Assembly (NCBI GenBank): GCA_028284005.1
Contig: JANQSO010000013.1
Coordinates: 1-64,000, forward strand
Direction of reading: 5' to 3'
Source of the DNA: Flavobacteriaceae bacterium
Lineage (GTDB): Bacteria; Bacteroidota; Bacteroidia; Flavobacteriales; Flavobacteriaceae
Length of the DNA stretch: 64,000 nt
The notes under the pieces were generated by a model. That model had not been told where the DNA came from. It worked only from the letters and a program-made list of their open reading frames with translations, and did no database searches. Positions within the stretch are counted from its first letter, which is position 1. Each line of letters opens with the position of its first letter. This document shows positions 24,616 to 33,497 of this stretch, piece after piece. The position numbers and the translations under genes were made by a program.

Positions 24616-27393
24616 TTAGAACTTAAAATTATAGGTGATCGTTGGTACCGGTATTGAGAAAATGGAGCTTTGGTATGCTTTTACTTCTCCGGCTTCGGTC
24701 ACAAAGAAAACCGAATACGGATTGTTCTTTCCAAGCACATTGTAGATAGAAATGTTCCAGAAACTATGCGCGAATTTCTTGATCTTATGATTTCCTTCCA
24801 CATTAAAGCTAATATCCAGGCGGTAATAGTCCGGTATTCTTAGCTGGTTCCGGTCGCTATAAAAAACATATTCCACATCATTGAGTATATAGTTTCCAAC
24901 CGGCACCGTTACGGGCCTACCGGTCTGGTATACAAAATTGGCGGAAAAACTATAACGCTTTGTGAGCTTGTAATTGGTCACGAGGCTAATGTCATGGGGT
25001 TTGTCGTAATTAGACGGAAAAAAGTCCCCGTTATTGACAGTCTCTTCAATAAAATCACCATCCAGTTTCACAAAGGAACGCGAGTAGGTATATCCCAGCC
25101 AGCCATTGAACTTTCCTTTTGTCTTTTTCAGTAAGAACTCAACGCCATAGCTCTTTCCCTCTCCCTGTAATACTTCTTGTTCGATGGCTTCGTTCAGTAA
25201 TAATTGTGCCCCTACTTTATAGTCCAGAATATCATCTGTTCTCTTATAATATCCCTCCAGGCTCAGCTCATACATATTATCTTCAAAATTCTTGAAAAAC
25301 CCCAGGGAATATTGCCTTGCATGCTGCGGCCTAATGTTTATATCTGAAAGTTTCCAGGTATCGGTCGGAGATACCGTGGTATTATTCGATAGCGAGTGAA
25401 TATACTGGTAGGCATTGTTGTAACTCGCCTTTACTGAAAACTCCGGGTTGAAAAAATACCTGGCTCCTACCCTCACTTCAGGGTTGCCATAGGTTTCGAT
25501 CACTTTATTGGAGCCAAACTCCCTCACTTCTAGTAAGGTTTCTTCACCTTTAGGTAATCCTTCTTCATAGATCCGTTGTGCGGCTTCTCCCAAAGCGGCG
25601 TATATGGAATAACGTACCCCGGCGTCCAGGGTTAGTTGGTCACTGACCTTGAAATTATCTGAGACAAACACCGCAGATTCCAGGGCCCTTTCTTTAGGGA
25701 TCGTTAACGGCTCAATGATAGAGCCTGATGATCCCGGCTCCACACTTCCGGGTTCCACGCCGTAGAGCTTACTTGAAATTCCATAGTCAAATTTATGGGT
25801 TTCACTATGCAGGTATTTCATTTGCAGTTTCAGTTCGGTTTCATTGATGGCATATCCCAGTTTGAAATTGGTGGCTTCATTTCCATCGAAATCAATATTG
25901 AACCTGTAATGGCTGTTGGAAAGGATCACGCTTCCGTTGTGTTTATCATTGAAAGTATGGTTCCATCGCAAAGAAGCAAGGCTGTTGTTGTAATTGTATA
26001 AAGAATCTGAAGTAATACTGAAAGCGTCCCTACTGAAATATCCCGTGGCCTTTATACTGTTCTTGTTGTCAATTTTAGTATTGTACTTCGCAATGATATC
26101 GAAGAAGGAGGCTTTACTTTTCTGAAGCTCTTTTTCATCTAAAGAACGTAAGATCCAATTGGAATAGGTACTTCTCCCACCCAGTAACAATCCGGATTTC
26201 CCTTTTACAAGTGGCATTTCCAGGACAAGATTGCTCGTTACGGGGCCAATGGAGGCTTCGCCGGAAAATTTTTCGATATTGGCATCTTTGGTCCTGATAT
26301 CGAATACCGAAGACAACCGCCCTCCAAACCTTGCAGGAATGTTGCCTTTGTAAATGGTAACCTCATCTGACGTAAACGGATTGATCGCAGAGAATATCCC
26401 AAAGAAATGCGCCGGATTATAGATCACGGCATCGTCCAGTAGAATCAGGTTCTGGTCCGTTTTTCCACCTCGTACATTGTATCCCGCGGCACCTTCGCCT
26501 ACATTGGTGATACCCGGTAAGGCAGTTGCCACTTTAAAGATATCTCTCTCGCCCAGTACCAATGGAATGTTCTTCATTTCGCCCACATCAATTTGAGTAG
26601 AGCCAATATTGGTGTCCTCAACGTTCTTGTCGGCATCGGCATCGATCACTACCTCCTTTAGCCCTTCATAGCTTTCATTGAGTGTCACGTCCAGGCGCCC
26701 GTCATTGTAGATAATGACACGCTTCAGGGCCGTTTCAAACCCCAGTGACTGAGTTTCAATGACATTGAGACCGGCAGGAAGTTCAATGCGAAAGGCTCCG
26801 TTCGTATCTGTGACCGTTCCTATTTTTTTACCCTGCACCACCAGTGCCAGGTTAGGAACCGGAGCACCGTTTACAGCATTTTTCACCGTTCCGCTAAGGG
26901 TAAATCGCTTACGGTTGCTGTTCTTGTCTTCTTTCCCAATGCGTATGGTCTCTACGGGTGTTCTTTGGGTAGTGGTTGCTTCGTTAAAAAAGACGGGAGC
27001 ACTGATACTTTCTTCTTCTTCATTGTTATTTTCTGAAATGGTTCCCTGAGTGGTATTTCCAAAGAATCCATCCGGTAAAGCATCATAGATGATGTTGTTT
27101 TTTGTGAGTATCACACGCCCGTCTTTGGCTATATAGTAATTGATAAGCGTTTCGTTAAAAATGTCCGTCAATATTTCATCTACAGAAGCATTTTCGTAGG
27201 AACCGGAAACGGAAGTTCCCTTTAACCAGTCCAAAACAAAATAGAAACGATAGTTTATTTTTTCTTCAATACTTTTTAGCACGTCTTCAACGCTGTAATT
27301 TTGAAAAGAAAGGGAAATTTTGGGGTTGTTATCCTGTGCGAAGACGCACCAAAAGTTCAAAAAAAGTAGGATGGCTAGTATATGGTTCTTCAT
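24616..27393 (-). CDS. TonB-dependent receptor with STN domain
   Basis: The 925-residue outer-membrane receptor has a signal peptide (to about residue 19), a secretin/TonB N-terminal (STN) domain (about 22-100: NYSVEDVLKSIEEKINYRFY), a carboxypeptidase-like regulatory domain (about 163-240), a plug (about 265-360: VGEGAAGYNVRGGKTDQNLI) and a 22-strand barrel ending in the aromatic TITYNFKF. It imports a large ligand using TonB energy. The STN domain usually implies signalling to an anti-sigma factor, but no FecR/sigma pair is next to it here. It heads the operon with DUF4249 and the macroglobulin-like gene. Confidence 0.93.
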   Translation of the reverse strand: MKNHILAILLFLNFWCVFAQDNNPKISLSFQNYSVEDVLKSIEEKINYRFYFVLDWLKGTSVSGSYENASVDEILTDIFNETLINYYIAKDGRVILTKNNIIYDALPDGFFGNTTQGTISENNNEEEESISAPVFFNEATTTQRTPVETIRIGKEDKNSNRKRFTLSGTVKNAVNGAPVPNLALVVQGKKIGTVTDTNGAFRIELPAGLNVIETQSLGFETALKRVIIYNDGRLDVTLNESYEGLKEVVIDADADKNVEDTNIGSTQIDVGEMKNIPLVLGERDIFKVATALPGITNVGEGAAGYNVRGGKTDQNLILLDDAVIYNPAHFFGIFSAINPFTSDEVTIYKGNIPARFGGRLSSVFDIRTKDANIEKFSGEASIGPVTSNLVLEMPLVKGKSGLLLGGRSTYSNWILRSLDEKELQKSKASFFDIIAKYNTKIDNKNSIKATGYFSRDAFSITSDSLYNYNNSLASLRWNHTFNDKHNGSVILSNSHYRFNIDFDGNEATNFKLGYAINETELKLQMKYLHSETHKFDYGISSKLYGVEPGSVEPGSSGSIIEPLTIPKERALESAVFVSDNFKVSDQLTLDAGVRYSIYAALGEAAQRIYEEGLPKGEETLLEVREFGSNKVIETYGNPEVRVGARYFFNPEFSVKASYNNAYQYIHSLSNNTTVSPTDTWKLSDINIRPQHARQYSLGFFKNFEDNMYELSLEGYYKRTDDILDYKVGAQLLLNEAIEQEVLQGEGKSYGVEFLLKKTKGKFNGWLGYTYSRSFVKLDGDFIEETVNNGDFFPSNYDKPHDISLVTNYKLTKRYSFSANFVYQTGRPVTVPVGNYILNDVEYVFYSDRNQLRIPDYYRLDISFNVEGNHKIKKFAHSFWNISIYNVLGKNNPYSVFFVTEAGEVKAYQSSIFSIPVPTITYNFKF

Positions 27394-27543
27394 GCTATAG
27401 TAGCTTTATAATAAATATTATATAGGGTAAGCAAATGAAGCGGTGGCTGCATTCCGGTATCAATGTTACCACTATTTTGGAGAGGTATCCATTAAGCCCG
27501 ATAAGAGTTTACTTTAAAAAAATAATATCATTCCGGGCAAAGT

Positions 27544-27570
27544 TGTCATTCCGACCACAGGGAGGAATCT
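27544..27570 (+). repeat. solitary 27-nt arm of the TGTCATTC...GAATCT repeat family
   Basis: It starts TGTCATTCCGAC and ends GGAATCT, exactly 27 nt, the same length and ends as the left arms at 36399-36425 and 36777-36803. No matching right arm is seen nearby, so it is a remnant or half unit. Confidence 0.75.
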
Positions 27571-27660
27571 TTTCTTAACTGATACTGAAGTATTGCTTTA
27601 TGTTGCACAACTTTGAATTCTACGTCTTTTTTTCTGAGGTCGTTTTATACTTTGTGCTTC

Positions 27661-27745
27661 CAACACCTGGCTCCTGACTTCAAACTCCAAACTTCAAGCT
27701 TCCAGCTTCCCACTTCTCCAACTTCTCCCTAACCCCCTTTTTCCT
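27661..27745. repeat. pyrimidine-rich CTTC/CTTCCAGCTTC tract
   Basis: Tandem degenerate units such as AACTTCAAGCTTCCAGCTTCC fill this stretch. Similar short tracts occur at 36377-36398, 61443-61494 and 63090-63126, all between genes. Confidence 0.7.
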
Positions 27746-27946
27746 AATCCCTAAAAAACGTTATCTTTGGCACTCTCCCCTGGGTTGCCACGACCTAATA
27801 GAAGTAGTTCTATTGATCACTGAAGTTCTAGTGAAGGTAATTTTAACTAATAATTATTTTTGATTACAGCTCTTTTTAGAGGTATTGATGTGTTTTATAT
27901 ATGCATAATCAAGTCTTGCTAACAGTGAAAATAATAGAGTTTGAAA

Positions 27947-28951
27947 ATGTTATTATTAACAATTAAAACCAATTATATGCTCAAAAAAATTTACAATTTG
28001 GAAGGCCTCAATGTATCTGTAATAATTATTGGATTTGTTGCAGGATGTACAACACTATTTTTCATACTATATGAAAAAGTGGAACTCAGCCTGCTGTGGT
28101 CTGCTATTGTATTGATCTGTTTGATAGCAATATTGGCACCTATCATATCTTACTTAATTAGTCGATGGCATTCTAAACAAATGCCGCTAAATGCTGTCAA
28201 ACAAAAAATTCGACATGAAATCACACATGTAAAGGACTTAACAAATAATATAGATGACTTAGGGGATCTTCTTAAATTGAAATTCATTGCTTACCGTTTT
28301 CGTCTGGAGTTGTCAAAATATGAAAGTATGAGGCGAGGAGTATACCAACTTTGGTGTTTAGATAGTATGGCATATTTCATGTACATCTTTAGGTCTGCTA
28401 TGGATATGTTAGATGAAGATGATGAATACAGAGCTGTCACAACAGCGAAAATATGGCTTCATGACAAACCTATTGGAGGCGGATATGAAAATGTTCCTTA
28501 TGAATATAAGAAGAGTTTTCTGGAAGCTAACCATGAAGCCTTGGGAAGAAAAGTAAAACTTGAGCGATTCTTTTTAATCAATAATAAAACTGTATGGGAG
28601 AAAGGATCAGAAGAAAACAAGAATGTGACTCATGTCGTAAAACGCCATATTGAATTTCTAGGGGAAAGTGTAAGACGACTCAACATACTTTTTTGCCCTA
28701 TCGATAATTTTGAAGAGGAAACTAAAGAAGACATAGCCTATGCAATAATCAGGGATGCTTCTTGTAGTTCATTTATGTATCTTTTATCTAAAAAAGATCA
28801 GGAAGGAAGAGATAGTATATTTATGAACGTAACTAACAATAATTCTGAATTCGTCTATAAACGTTTACATGAAAAAGTCGAAAAATATAGGAATATTCCA
28901 ACTCATAAAAAATTTACTCTGCTTGAAATGGGAGAAAAGCTAGGTATCTAA
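27947..28951 (+). CDS. unrecognised membrane-anchored protein
   Basis: I do not recognise this 334-residue protein. Two hydrophobic helices lie near the N-terminus (about 24-44, VSVIIIGFVAGCTTLFFILY; about 48-72, LLWSAIVLICLIAILAPIIS), followed by a soluble, mostly helical cytoplasmic region of about 260 residues. That region has many charged residues and an aromatic/Cys segment RRGVYQLWCLDSMAYFMYIF; no nucleotide-binding or catalytic motif is evident. The first ATG (27947) was chosen, with ATG at 27977 an alternative. It opens the accessory stretch 27.9-33.4 kb and sits 126 nt before the eCIS-cargo-like gene. It may be a regulator, receptor or immunity factor, but that is a guess. Confidence 0.7.
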   Translation: MLLLTIKTNYMLKKIYNLEGLNVSVIIIGFVAGCTTLFFILYEKVELSLLWSAIVLICLIAILAPIISYLISRWHSKQMPLNAVKQKIRHEITHVKDLTNNIDDLGDLLKLKFIAYRFRLELSKYESMRRGVYQLWCLDSMAYFMYIFRSAMDMLDEDDEYRAVTTAKIWLHDKPIGGGYENVPYEYKKSFLEANHEALGRKVKLERFFLINNKTVWEKGSEENKNVTHVVKRHIEFLGESVRRLNILFCPIDNFEEETKEDIAYAIIRDASCSSFMYLLSKKDQEGRDSIFMNVTNNNSEFVYKRLHEKVEKYRNIPTHKKFTLLEMGEKLGI

Positions 28952-29077
28952 AAGAAATAATAATCTACATACAGGCCAAGTTAAATACGTATAAATACCT
29001 ATACAAAGCTTCTGACTTTATAAGTAACTTTAAGCCAACGCCATAGGTAACACATTAACTTCCAAAAAATAAAAATT

Positions 29078-30316
29078 GTGCATACCCACGTTGATAAAAC
29101 ACACGAAAATAAACCTCAAGCGGCAAGTACCTTTTCTAAAGAACAGGAGGGTGATACCTTTCCTATTCAGTATGTAGACAATCGCCCGGAAGCTGTTAAG
29201 CAGGGAAAACTACAGGATATGGCAAACAATAGTACACAAGCCAGGCAAACCAACCAATTGCAGGCAATGGCGAATGTAACACAACGCAAGTTATATACGC
29301 TTGGAGAAATGGAAGATGAACCTAACCTCGTTTCCCTGAAAGCGTTGGAAGGAAAAATAGACGGTTATGGAGAACTCTCCCCTTATGAGACCGGAAAATT
29401 AGCTGAATTTGAGAAAGATAATGAAGAGCACATATTTGCATTGAACGAAGAAAACAAGGTAGACAAAAGAGAGGCCCAGTCTGTTATAAACCCATGGCCA
29501 GTCGCAGAAGAAGCTCATCCCATTACAAAAGATAATCTTGCAGCACAGATCATCTCAATAAAACAGAGATTAGTACAAAACCCCGAAGGAGATCCTATTG
29601 AATGGCTTTCATTTGAAGAGATTCGAGGAATATCAATAGAAGCTATGAAACTCATCCCCGGGATATTCAAAACCAATAAAGAAGCGACGGAAAAAGCGAG
29701 ATCGGCCTACGGGAATTTAATTCAGCAATTAATGAAATTGTATAAAGGTAGAGTGAGCCTTAAGAACGTTACTTTTCTTAAAGAATGGGCTTTGACCACA
29801 GGATACTTAAAAATGGGTATACCAGTATGGGAAAGTAATGAAAAAAGTACTTTACAAACCAGAGAAGATCTGGGCCCTCATAAAATGCGTGCATCAAGTC
29901 TTGCATTCCGGGAAGATACTGCCAGTAAAATATTAAGTGATAAACCGCCGGGATTCTATGCGTTTGTGGTTCCTCTAAGCTTCCCTTTTAATAAGAAGAT
30001 CATGATCGGCCCGGAACCAAATATAGAGACCACGCACAGTCCTACCAGATCGGAGGGGCATAGTGCCCTATCTACTAAGGATAGTAGAAAAAAAGTTAGT
30101 CAGAAAATCACTCTGGTTAAAGGGGTGCTTTTTGCGGGTTCGGTGACCATAGGAGAAGGAGGGCAAGTGATAAGTTGGAACAATGACTCCGGCCATTACA
30201 AAATATCCAGAAAAAGTGATGCGGAAAGAGGAGATGATACAGGGGTCATCACCGGAGAGGCACTTGAGGATATGGGCTTTCCGTTCCCTATGAGTAAATA
30301 TCATGATATACACTAG
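29078..30316 (+). CDS. eCIS-cargo-like protein with 'VDNRPEA' N-terminal leader; orphan putative effector
   Basis: This 412-residue soluble protein starts at GTG (no ATG precedes the conserved N-terminus). Residues 1-75 contain MHTHVDKTHENK, IQYVDNRPEAVKQGKLQDMA and two LQxMAN repeats. This leader is shared by Bacteroidota and cyanobacterial proteins linked to extracellular contractile injection systems, often beside DUF4157 proteins. The middle is helical. The C-terminal part (about 285-412) has GFYAFVVPLSFPFNKKI, GHSALS and SWNNDSGHYKIS; the SGHY block resembles modules at the ends of polymorphic toxins, but I cannot name its activity. No signal peptide, sheath, tube or baseplate gene is in the window. 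Confidence 0.7.
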   Translation: MHTHVDKTHENKPQAASTFSKEQEGDTFPIQYVDNRPEAVKQGKLQDMANNSTQARQTNQLQAMANVTQRKLYTLGEMEDEPNLVSLKALEGKIDGYGELSPYETGKLAEFEKDNEEHIFALNEENKVDKREAQSVINPWPVAEEAHPITKDNLAAQIISIKQRLVQNPEGDPIEWLSFEEIRGISIEAMKLIPGIFKTNKEATEKARSAYGNLIQQLMKLYKGRVSLKNVTFLKEWALTTGYLKMGIPVWESNEKSTLQTREDLGPHKMRASSLAFREDTASKILSDKPPGFYAFVVPLSFPFNKKIMIGPEPNIETTHSPTRSEGHSALSTKDSRKKVSQKITLVKGVLFAGSVTIGEGGQVISWNNDSGHYKISRKSDAERGDDTGVITGEALEDMGFPFPMSKYHDIH

Positions 30317-30445
30317 TCTTACAGGCCATAGCTCTTGTAATTTAAAATACAAATAGGGGCAAAATTGATCCTTAAATTCGTACAACAACCATAATCCATT
30401 CCTCCAAAATTAAGTACCTTTCCTTCTTAAAACCGTAACCAGCCT

Positions 30446-31195
30446 ATGAGAATTGGGATCATGAGTGCCATGCTCGAAGAAATTGAAACTTTGTTGGAAG
30501 CCATTGAAACTTCAAAAATTACCGAAAGAGGTGGCAGAAAGTATTATGAAGGTAACTTATGGGGCATTGATGTGGTCCTCGTCTTTTCACACTGGGGTAA
30601 GGTAGCATCCGCTTCGACCGTAACCCACCTCATTGTGGAATATAAGGTGGACGCTGTAATATTCTCAGGAGTAGCAGGAGCCATAGATATAGCTGTAAAT
30701 ATTGGTGATGTTGTAATAGGCGATCATTTATATCAGCATGATATGGACGCCAGGCCTCTCTACAAACAATTTGAAATTCCATTGATAGACAGGTCCTTTT
30801 TTAAAACGGATGAAACCATAAATGCGCGCCTACAAAAAGCGGCAACACAATTTCTTTCTTCGGAAATGATACCTCCGGAATTGAGATCAGAGTTCGGTAT
30901 TGATGCTCCAAAAGTTGTTAGCGGAGCTATTGCCAGTGGTGATAAATTTATTGCCGGATCAGAAGAAGCTTCCCGTATTAAAAAAGGGCTTCCGGATGTG
31001 CTCTGTGTAGAAATGGAAGGAGGCGCCGTAGCTCAGGTATGCTACGAATATGATATTCCCTTCTCTATTATCAGGACCATTTCGGACACGGCAGACCACA
31101 ATGCGGATATGGATTTTATGAAATTTGTTAAAGAGGTCGCAAGTCAATATTCAATGGGAATTCTACGTAACTATTTTCAACTAACTACTAAATAG
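30446..31195 (+). CDS. mtnN: MTA/SAH nucleosidase-like phosphorylase-superfamily protein
   Basis: MtnN cleaves methylthioadenosine and S-adenosylhomocysteine to adenine plus the thioribose, recycling methionine and relieving methyltransferase inhibition. The 249-residue protein keeps the family catalytic residues: Glu12 in MLEEIETL, the CVEMEGGAVAQVC Glu pair and Asp in TISDTADHN. FSGVAGAIDIAVNIGDVVIG is the nucleoside-binding core. An insertion around residues 135-150 (SSEMIPPELRSEFGID) is longer than in E. coli MtnN. It lies 8 nt before a four-helix membrane protein, which leaves open a signalling or conflict role; housekeeping is the simpler reading. Confidence 0.85.
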   Translation: MRIGIMSAMLEEIETLLEAIETSKITERGGRKYYEGNLWGIDVVLVFSHWGKVASASTVTHLIVEYKVDAVIFSGVAGAIDIAVNIGDVVIGDHLYQHDMDARPLYKQFEIPLIDRSFFKTDETINARLQKAATQFLSSEMIPPELRSEFGIDAPKVVSGAIASGDKFIAGSEEASRIKKGLPDVLCVEMEGGAVAQVCYEYDIPFSIIRTISDTADHNADMDFMKFVKEVASQYSMGILRNYFQLTTK

Positions 31196-31203
31196 AAGCT
31201 ATC

Positions 31204-31788
31204 ATGAAAGACAAGAAATTAGATGTTCTGCTTCACGAACATGCTTTGATAAATAAAAAGATCGATGATTTTATCAATAGTCAGTTCTTATACATCTCCA
31301 CCCTGCTAACACTGGCCAGTAGTTTTATATTCATTGCCTATCAAAGTAAAGAAGTAGGGTCCCGGCTCCACGACTATGTTCAATACCTGCCGTATATACT
31401 TATCATCATCGGCCCTACCTTCCTGTTCAAATTCAACAGGGCGATCATATTACACGGATACAGATGTTCCCTGGAAGAAAGAATAAACAAGGCTATTGGT
31501 AAGAATGTGATCGTGGGCGGATATCTGGTAAAGCGAAAGCTATTGGGCAGAAATCTCTTTGCGATCATGAACTATACCGCAATGATAGCGCTCTGCCTTG
31601 TAAGCATCTACTTTTGTCATAAGTATCAGGCCGAATTCTTTAACGTTAACTTCATCATACAATCTGTCTTTGTGATCATTGGGGTTGTTTCTTTTATTAT
31701 TCTGAATAATAAAGCCTTTATATCAGGATATCAATTCAGCAAGGATCTATACCATACCGATCATAATTTTTTAGAACAAGAACAATAG
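31204..31788 (+). CDS. four-helix membrane protein, SLATT-like layout, unrecognised
   Basis: The 194-residue protein has two pairs of membrane helices: about 28-46 (FLYISTLLTLASSFIFIAY), 62-80 (YLPYILIIIGPTFLFKF), 120-140 (FAIMNYTAMIALCLVSIYFC) and 148-170 (NFIIQSVFVIIGVVSFIIL). A basic cytoplasmic loop lies between the pairs (CSLEERINKAIGKN, VKRKLLG). The 2+2 layout resembles SLATT-type effectors of nucleotide-signalling defence systems, but I see no decisive motif. It follows mtnN by 8 nt and precedes the GNAT gene by 9 nt, so the three are probably co-transcribed. Confidence 0.65.
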   Translation: MKDKKLDVLLHEHALINKKIDDFINSQFLYISTLLTLASSFIFIAYQSKEVGSRLHDYVQYLPYILIIIGPTFLFKFNRAIILHGYRCSLEERINKAIGKNVIVGGYLVKRKLLGRNLFAIMNYTAMIALCLVSIYFCHKYQAEFFNVNFIIQSVFVIIGVVSFIILNNKAFISGYQFSKDLYHTDHNFLEQEQ

Positions 31789-31797
31789 AACACCCAT

Positions 31798-32622
31798 ATG
31801 ACCATTAAAACTCTCGATACCATTGCGTTTCCAACCCTAATGGACTGCTTTTTTTCGGCATTTGAGAATTATTTTGTCAAAATGCCACATGACGTTGACT
31901 ACTTTAAAAAAAGGTTTACAGCAGCAAAAGTTCGCTACGACCTTTCCTACGGGATGTTTGACAATGAAAGACCGGTCGGATTTATCATCAATGGTATAGA
32001 CGATAGAAACGGAGACAAAATTGCTTTCAATACCGGAACAGGAGTAATTCCTGGCTACAGAGGACAAAAGATCGTACAAAAACTATACGATCATGCCCTA
32101 CCCATCCTGAAGGCTAACGGTATCACCAAATGTCAGCTTGAGGTCATAACAAAGAACCATATTGCCATTAAAGCCTATGAGAATATCGGTTTTAAGATCT
32201 ACAGGACCCTAAAATGCTTCATTGGCGACATTGTCCTACATACTTCTGAAACGCCAGGCCTGAAAAAGATCGAACATAGCGACCTGGATTGGGAAAACAT
32301 AGAAGGCCAGGAATACTATTCCTGGGACCATCATCAAAACTCTGTTCGAGAAGGCGACTATGACTATTACCAGGTGATTGTTTCCGGTGGTGTGGAATCC
32401 TATTTTATCATTAATTCCGCTAACGGGGCCTTAGCCCAGTTTGAAAATTTCAAGGATACTGTCGAAAGCTGGAACCGTTTATTTTCAGGCATTAAAAGCA
32501 TTAGCAGTACCATAAAGATCAATAATGTGGATGAAAGATTAACATCCAAATTGTCCTATTTGGAGTCCATCGGAATTGAAAATACCATCGATCAGTTTGA
32601 GATGGAATTTCAGCTTCAATAG
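31798..32622 (+). CDS. GNAT-family N-acetyltransferase
   Basis: The 274-residue protein has an N-terminal GNAT domain (about 1-140). The acetyl-CoA-binding motif A is visible as NTGTGVIPGYRGQKIVQKLY, followed by CQLEVITKNHIAIKAYENIG and FKIYRTLKCF, typical of GNATs. The C-terminal half (about 150-274) is an additional domain of unknown role with SYFIINSANGALAQFENF, perhaps a degenerate second GNAT repeat. The substrate is unknown. It is the third gene of a tight group with mtnN and the four-helix protein. Confidence 0.85.
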   Translation: MTIKTLDTIAFPTLMDCFFSAFENYFVKMPHDVDYFKKRFTAAKVRYDLSYGMFDNERPVGFIINGIDDRNGDKIAFNTGTGVIPGYRGQKIVQKLYDHALPILKANGITKCQLEVITKNHIAIKAYENIGFKIYRTLKCFIGDIVLHTSETPGLKKIEHSDLDWENIEGQEYYSWDHHQNSVREGDYDYYQVIVSGGVESYFIINSANGALAQFENFKDTVESWNRLFSGIKSISSTIKINNVDERLTSKLSYLESIGIENTIDQFEMEFQLQ

Positions 32623-32737
32623 ACAATACTCCTCCAAATATAATTCCTTACACCCTTTCCTGAATTCTTTTTAGTAAGACAACCTTTTCCAAAAATAACA
32701 CGTCTATACAGGTAGTCATTAATTAAAAAATGTTTCA

Positions 32738-33418
32738 ATGAATTCAACTAAAAAGATATCAAGAATAGCAGGTTTCCTGTATTTAATAGTCATTATATGT
32801 GGTGTATTCGCAGAATTTTTTGTTCGTGCGAAAATATTCGTACCCAATGATGCCGCTGCAACAGCTAAAAATATTATAGCTTCCGAAAATCTCTACCGCC
32901 TGGGTTTTGTAAGTGATCTCGTCATGCTGACAGCTTACTTTTTTCTTCCTCTGGCTTTATATCTTTTACTGAAATCTGTAAATAAGAACCATGCGATACT
33001 GATGGTGTCTTGTGTTCTGGTAGCTGTCTCGATCATGTGCGTGAACATGCTCAATCATTTTGCACCCATACTGCTCTTAAACGGAGATAATTATCTGAAT
33101 GCATTTGGAACAGATCAATTACACGGACTGGTGGTGTTCTTCCTTGATATGCATTCACATGGTTACTTAATTGCCCAGATATTCTTTGGCCTTTGGCTGT
33201 TCCCGCTTGGGTATTTGGTCTTCAAGTCGGGTTTCCTACCTAAAATTATAGGAGTACTACTAATGATCGGATGCTGCGGGTATCTCGTAGATTTCTTTAT
33301 TGTTTCCCTTTTTCCGGATGCCACATCGACAATTTCAGAGATCATTACATTACCTGCCGATCTGGGTGAATTTTCATTGTGTCTGTGGCTTCTTATCAAA
33401 GGAGTAAAGAATCAATAG
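32738..33418 (+). CDS. DUF4386 membrane protein
   Basis: This 226-residue integral membrane protein has about six helices. The N-terminus ISRIAGFLYLIVIICGVFAE followed by a short amphipathic segment (ATAKNIIASENLYRLGF) and SDLVMLTAYFFLPLALYLLL is the hallmark of DUF4386. The second half has LPKIIGVLLMIGCCGYLVDFF. Its biochemical role is unknown. It stands alone between the accessory genes and uvrB; no clear promoter was identified. Confidence 0.85.
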   Translation: MNSTKKISRIAGFLYLIVIICGVFAEFFVRAKIFVPNDAAATAKNIIASENLYRLGFVSDLVMLTAYFFLPLALYLLLKSVNKNHAILMVSCVLVAVSIMCVNMLNHFAPILLLNGDNYLNAFGTDQLHGLVVFFLDMHSHGYLIAQIFFGLWLFPLGYLVFKSGFLPKIIGVLLMIGCCGYLVDFFIVSLFPDATSTISEIITLPADLGEFSLCLWLLIKGVKNQ

Positions 33419-33497
33419 ATTTATAAGCTTTTTCAACACTCAAAATCTTACAGCTTGAAACAATTTTCAGTATTTTTGCAGGTACGCAAAAAATAGC

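Larger units (their letters stand above)
27394..27940. other. intergenic region carrying dispersed repeats
   Basis: No gene is seen in these 547 bases. They hold the upstream region of the TonB-receptor operon on the left, a 27-nt TGTCATTC...GAATCT repeat arm (27544-27570) and a pyrimidine-rich CTTC tract (27661-27745). No convincing TAnnTTTG promoter was found for either flanking gene. Confidence 0.7.

Noticed and set aside
27394..27940. CRISPR array or insertion sequence
   Set aside because: Repeats here are degenerate and irregularly spaced, with no spacers, cas genes or transposase; the same holds for 36278-36882.
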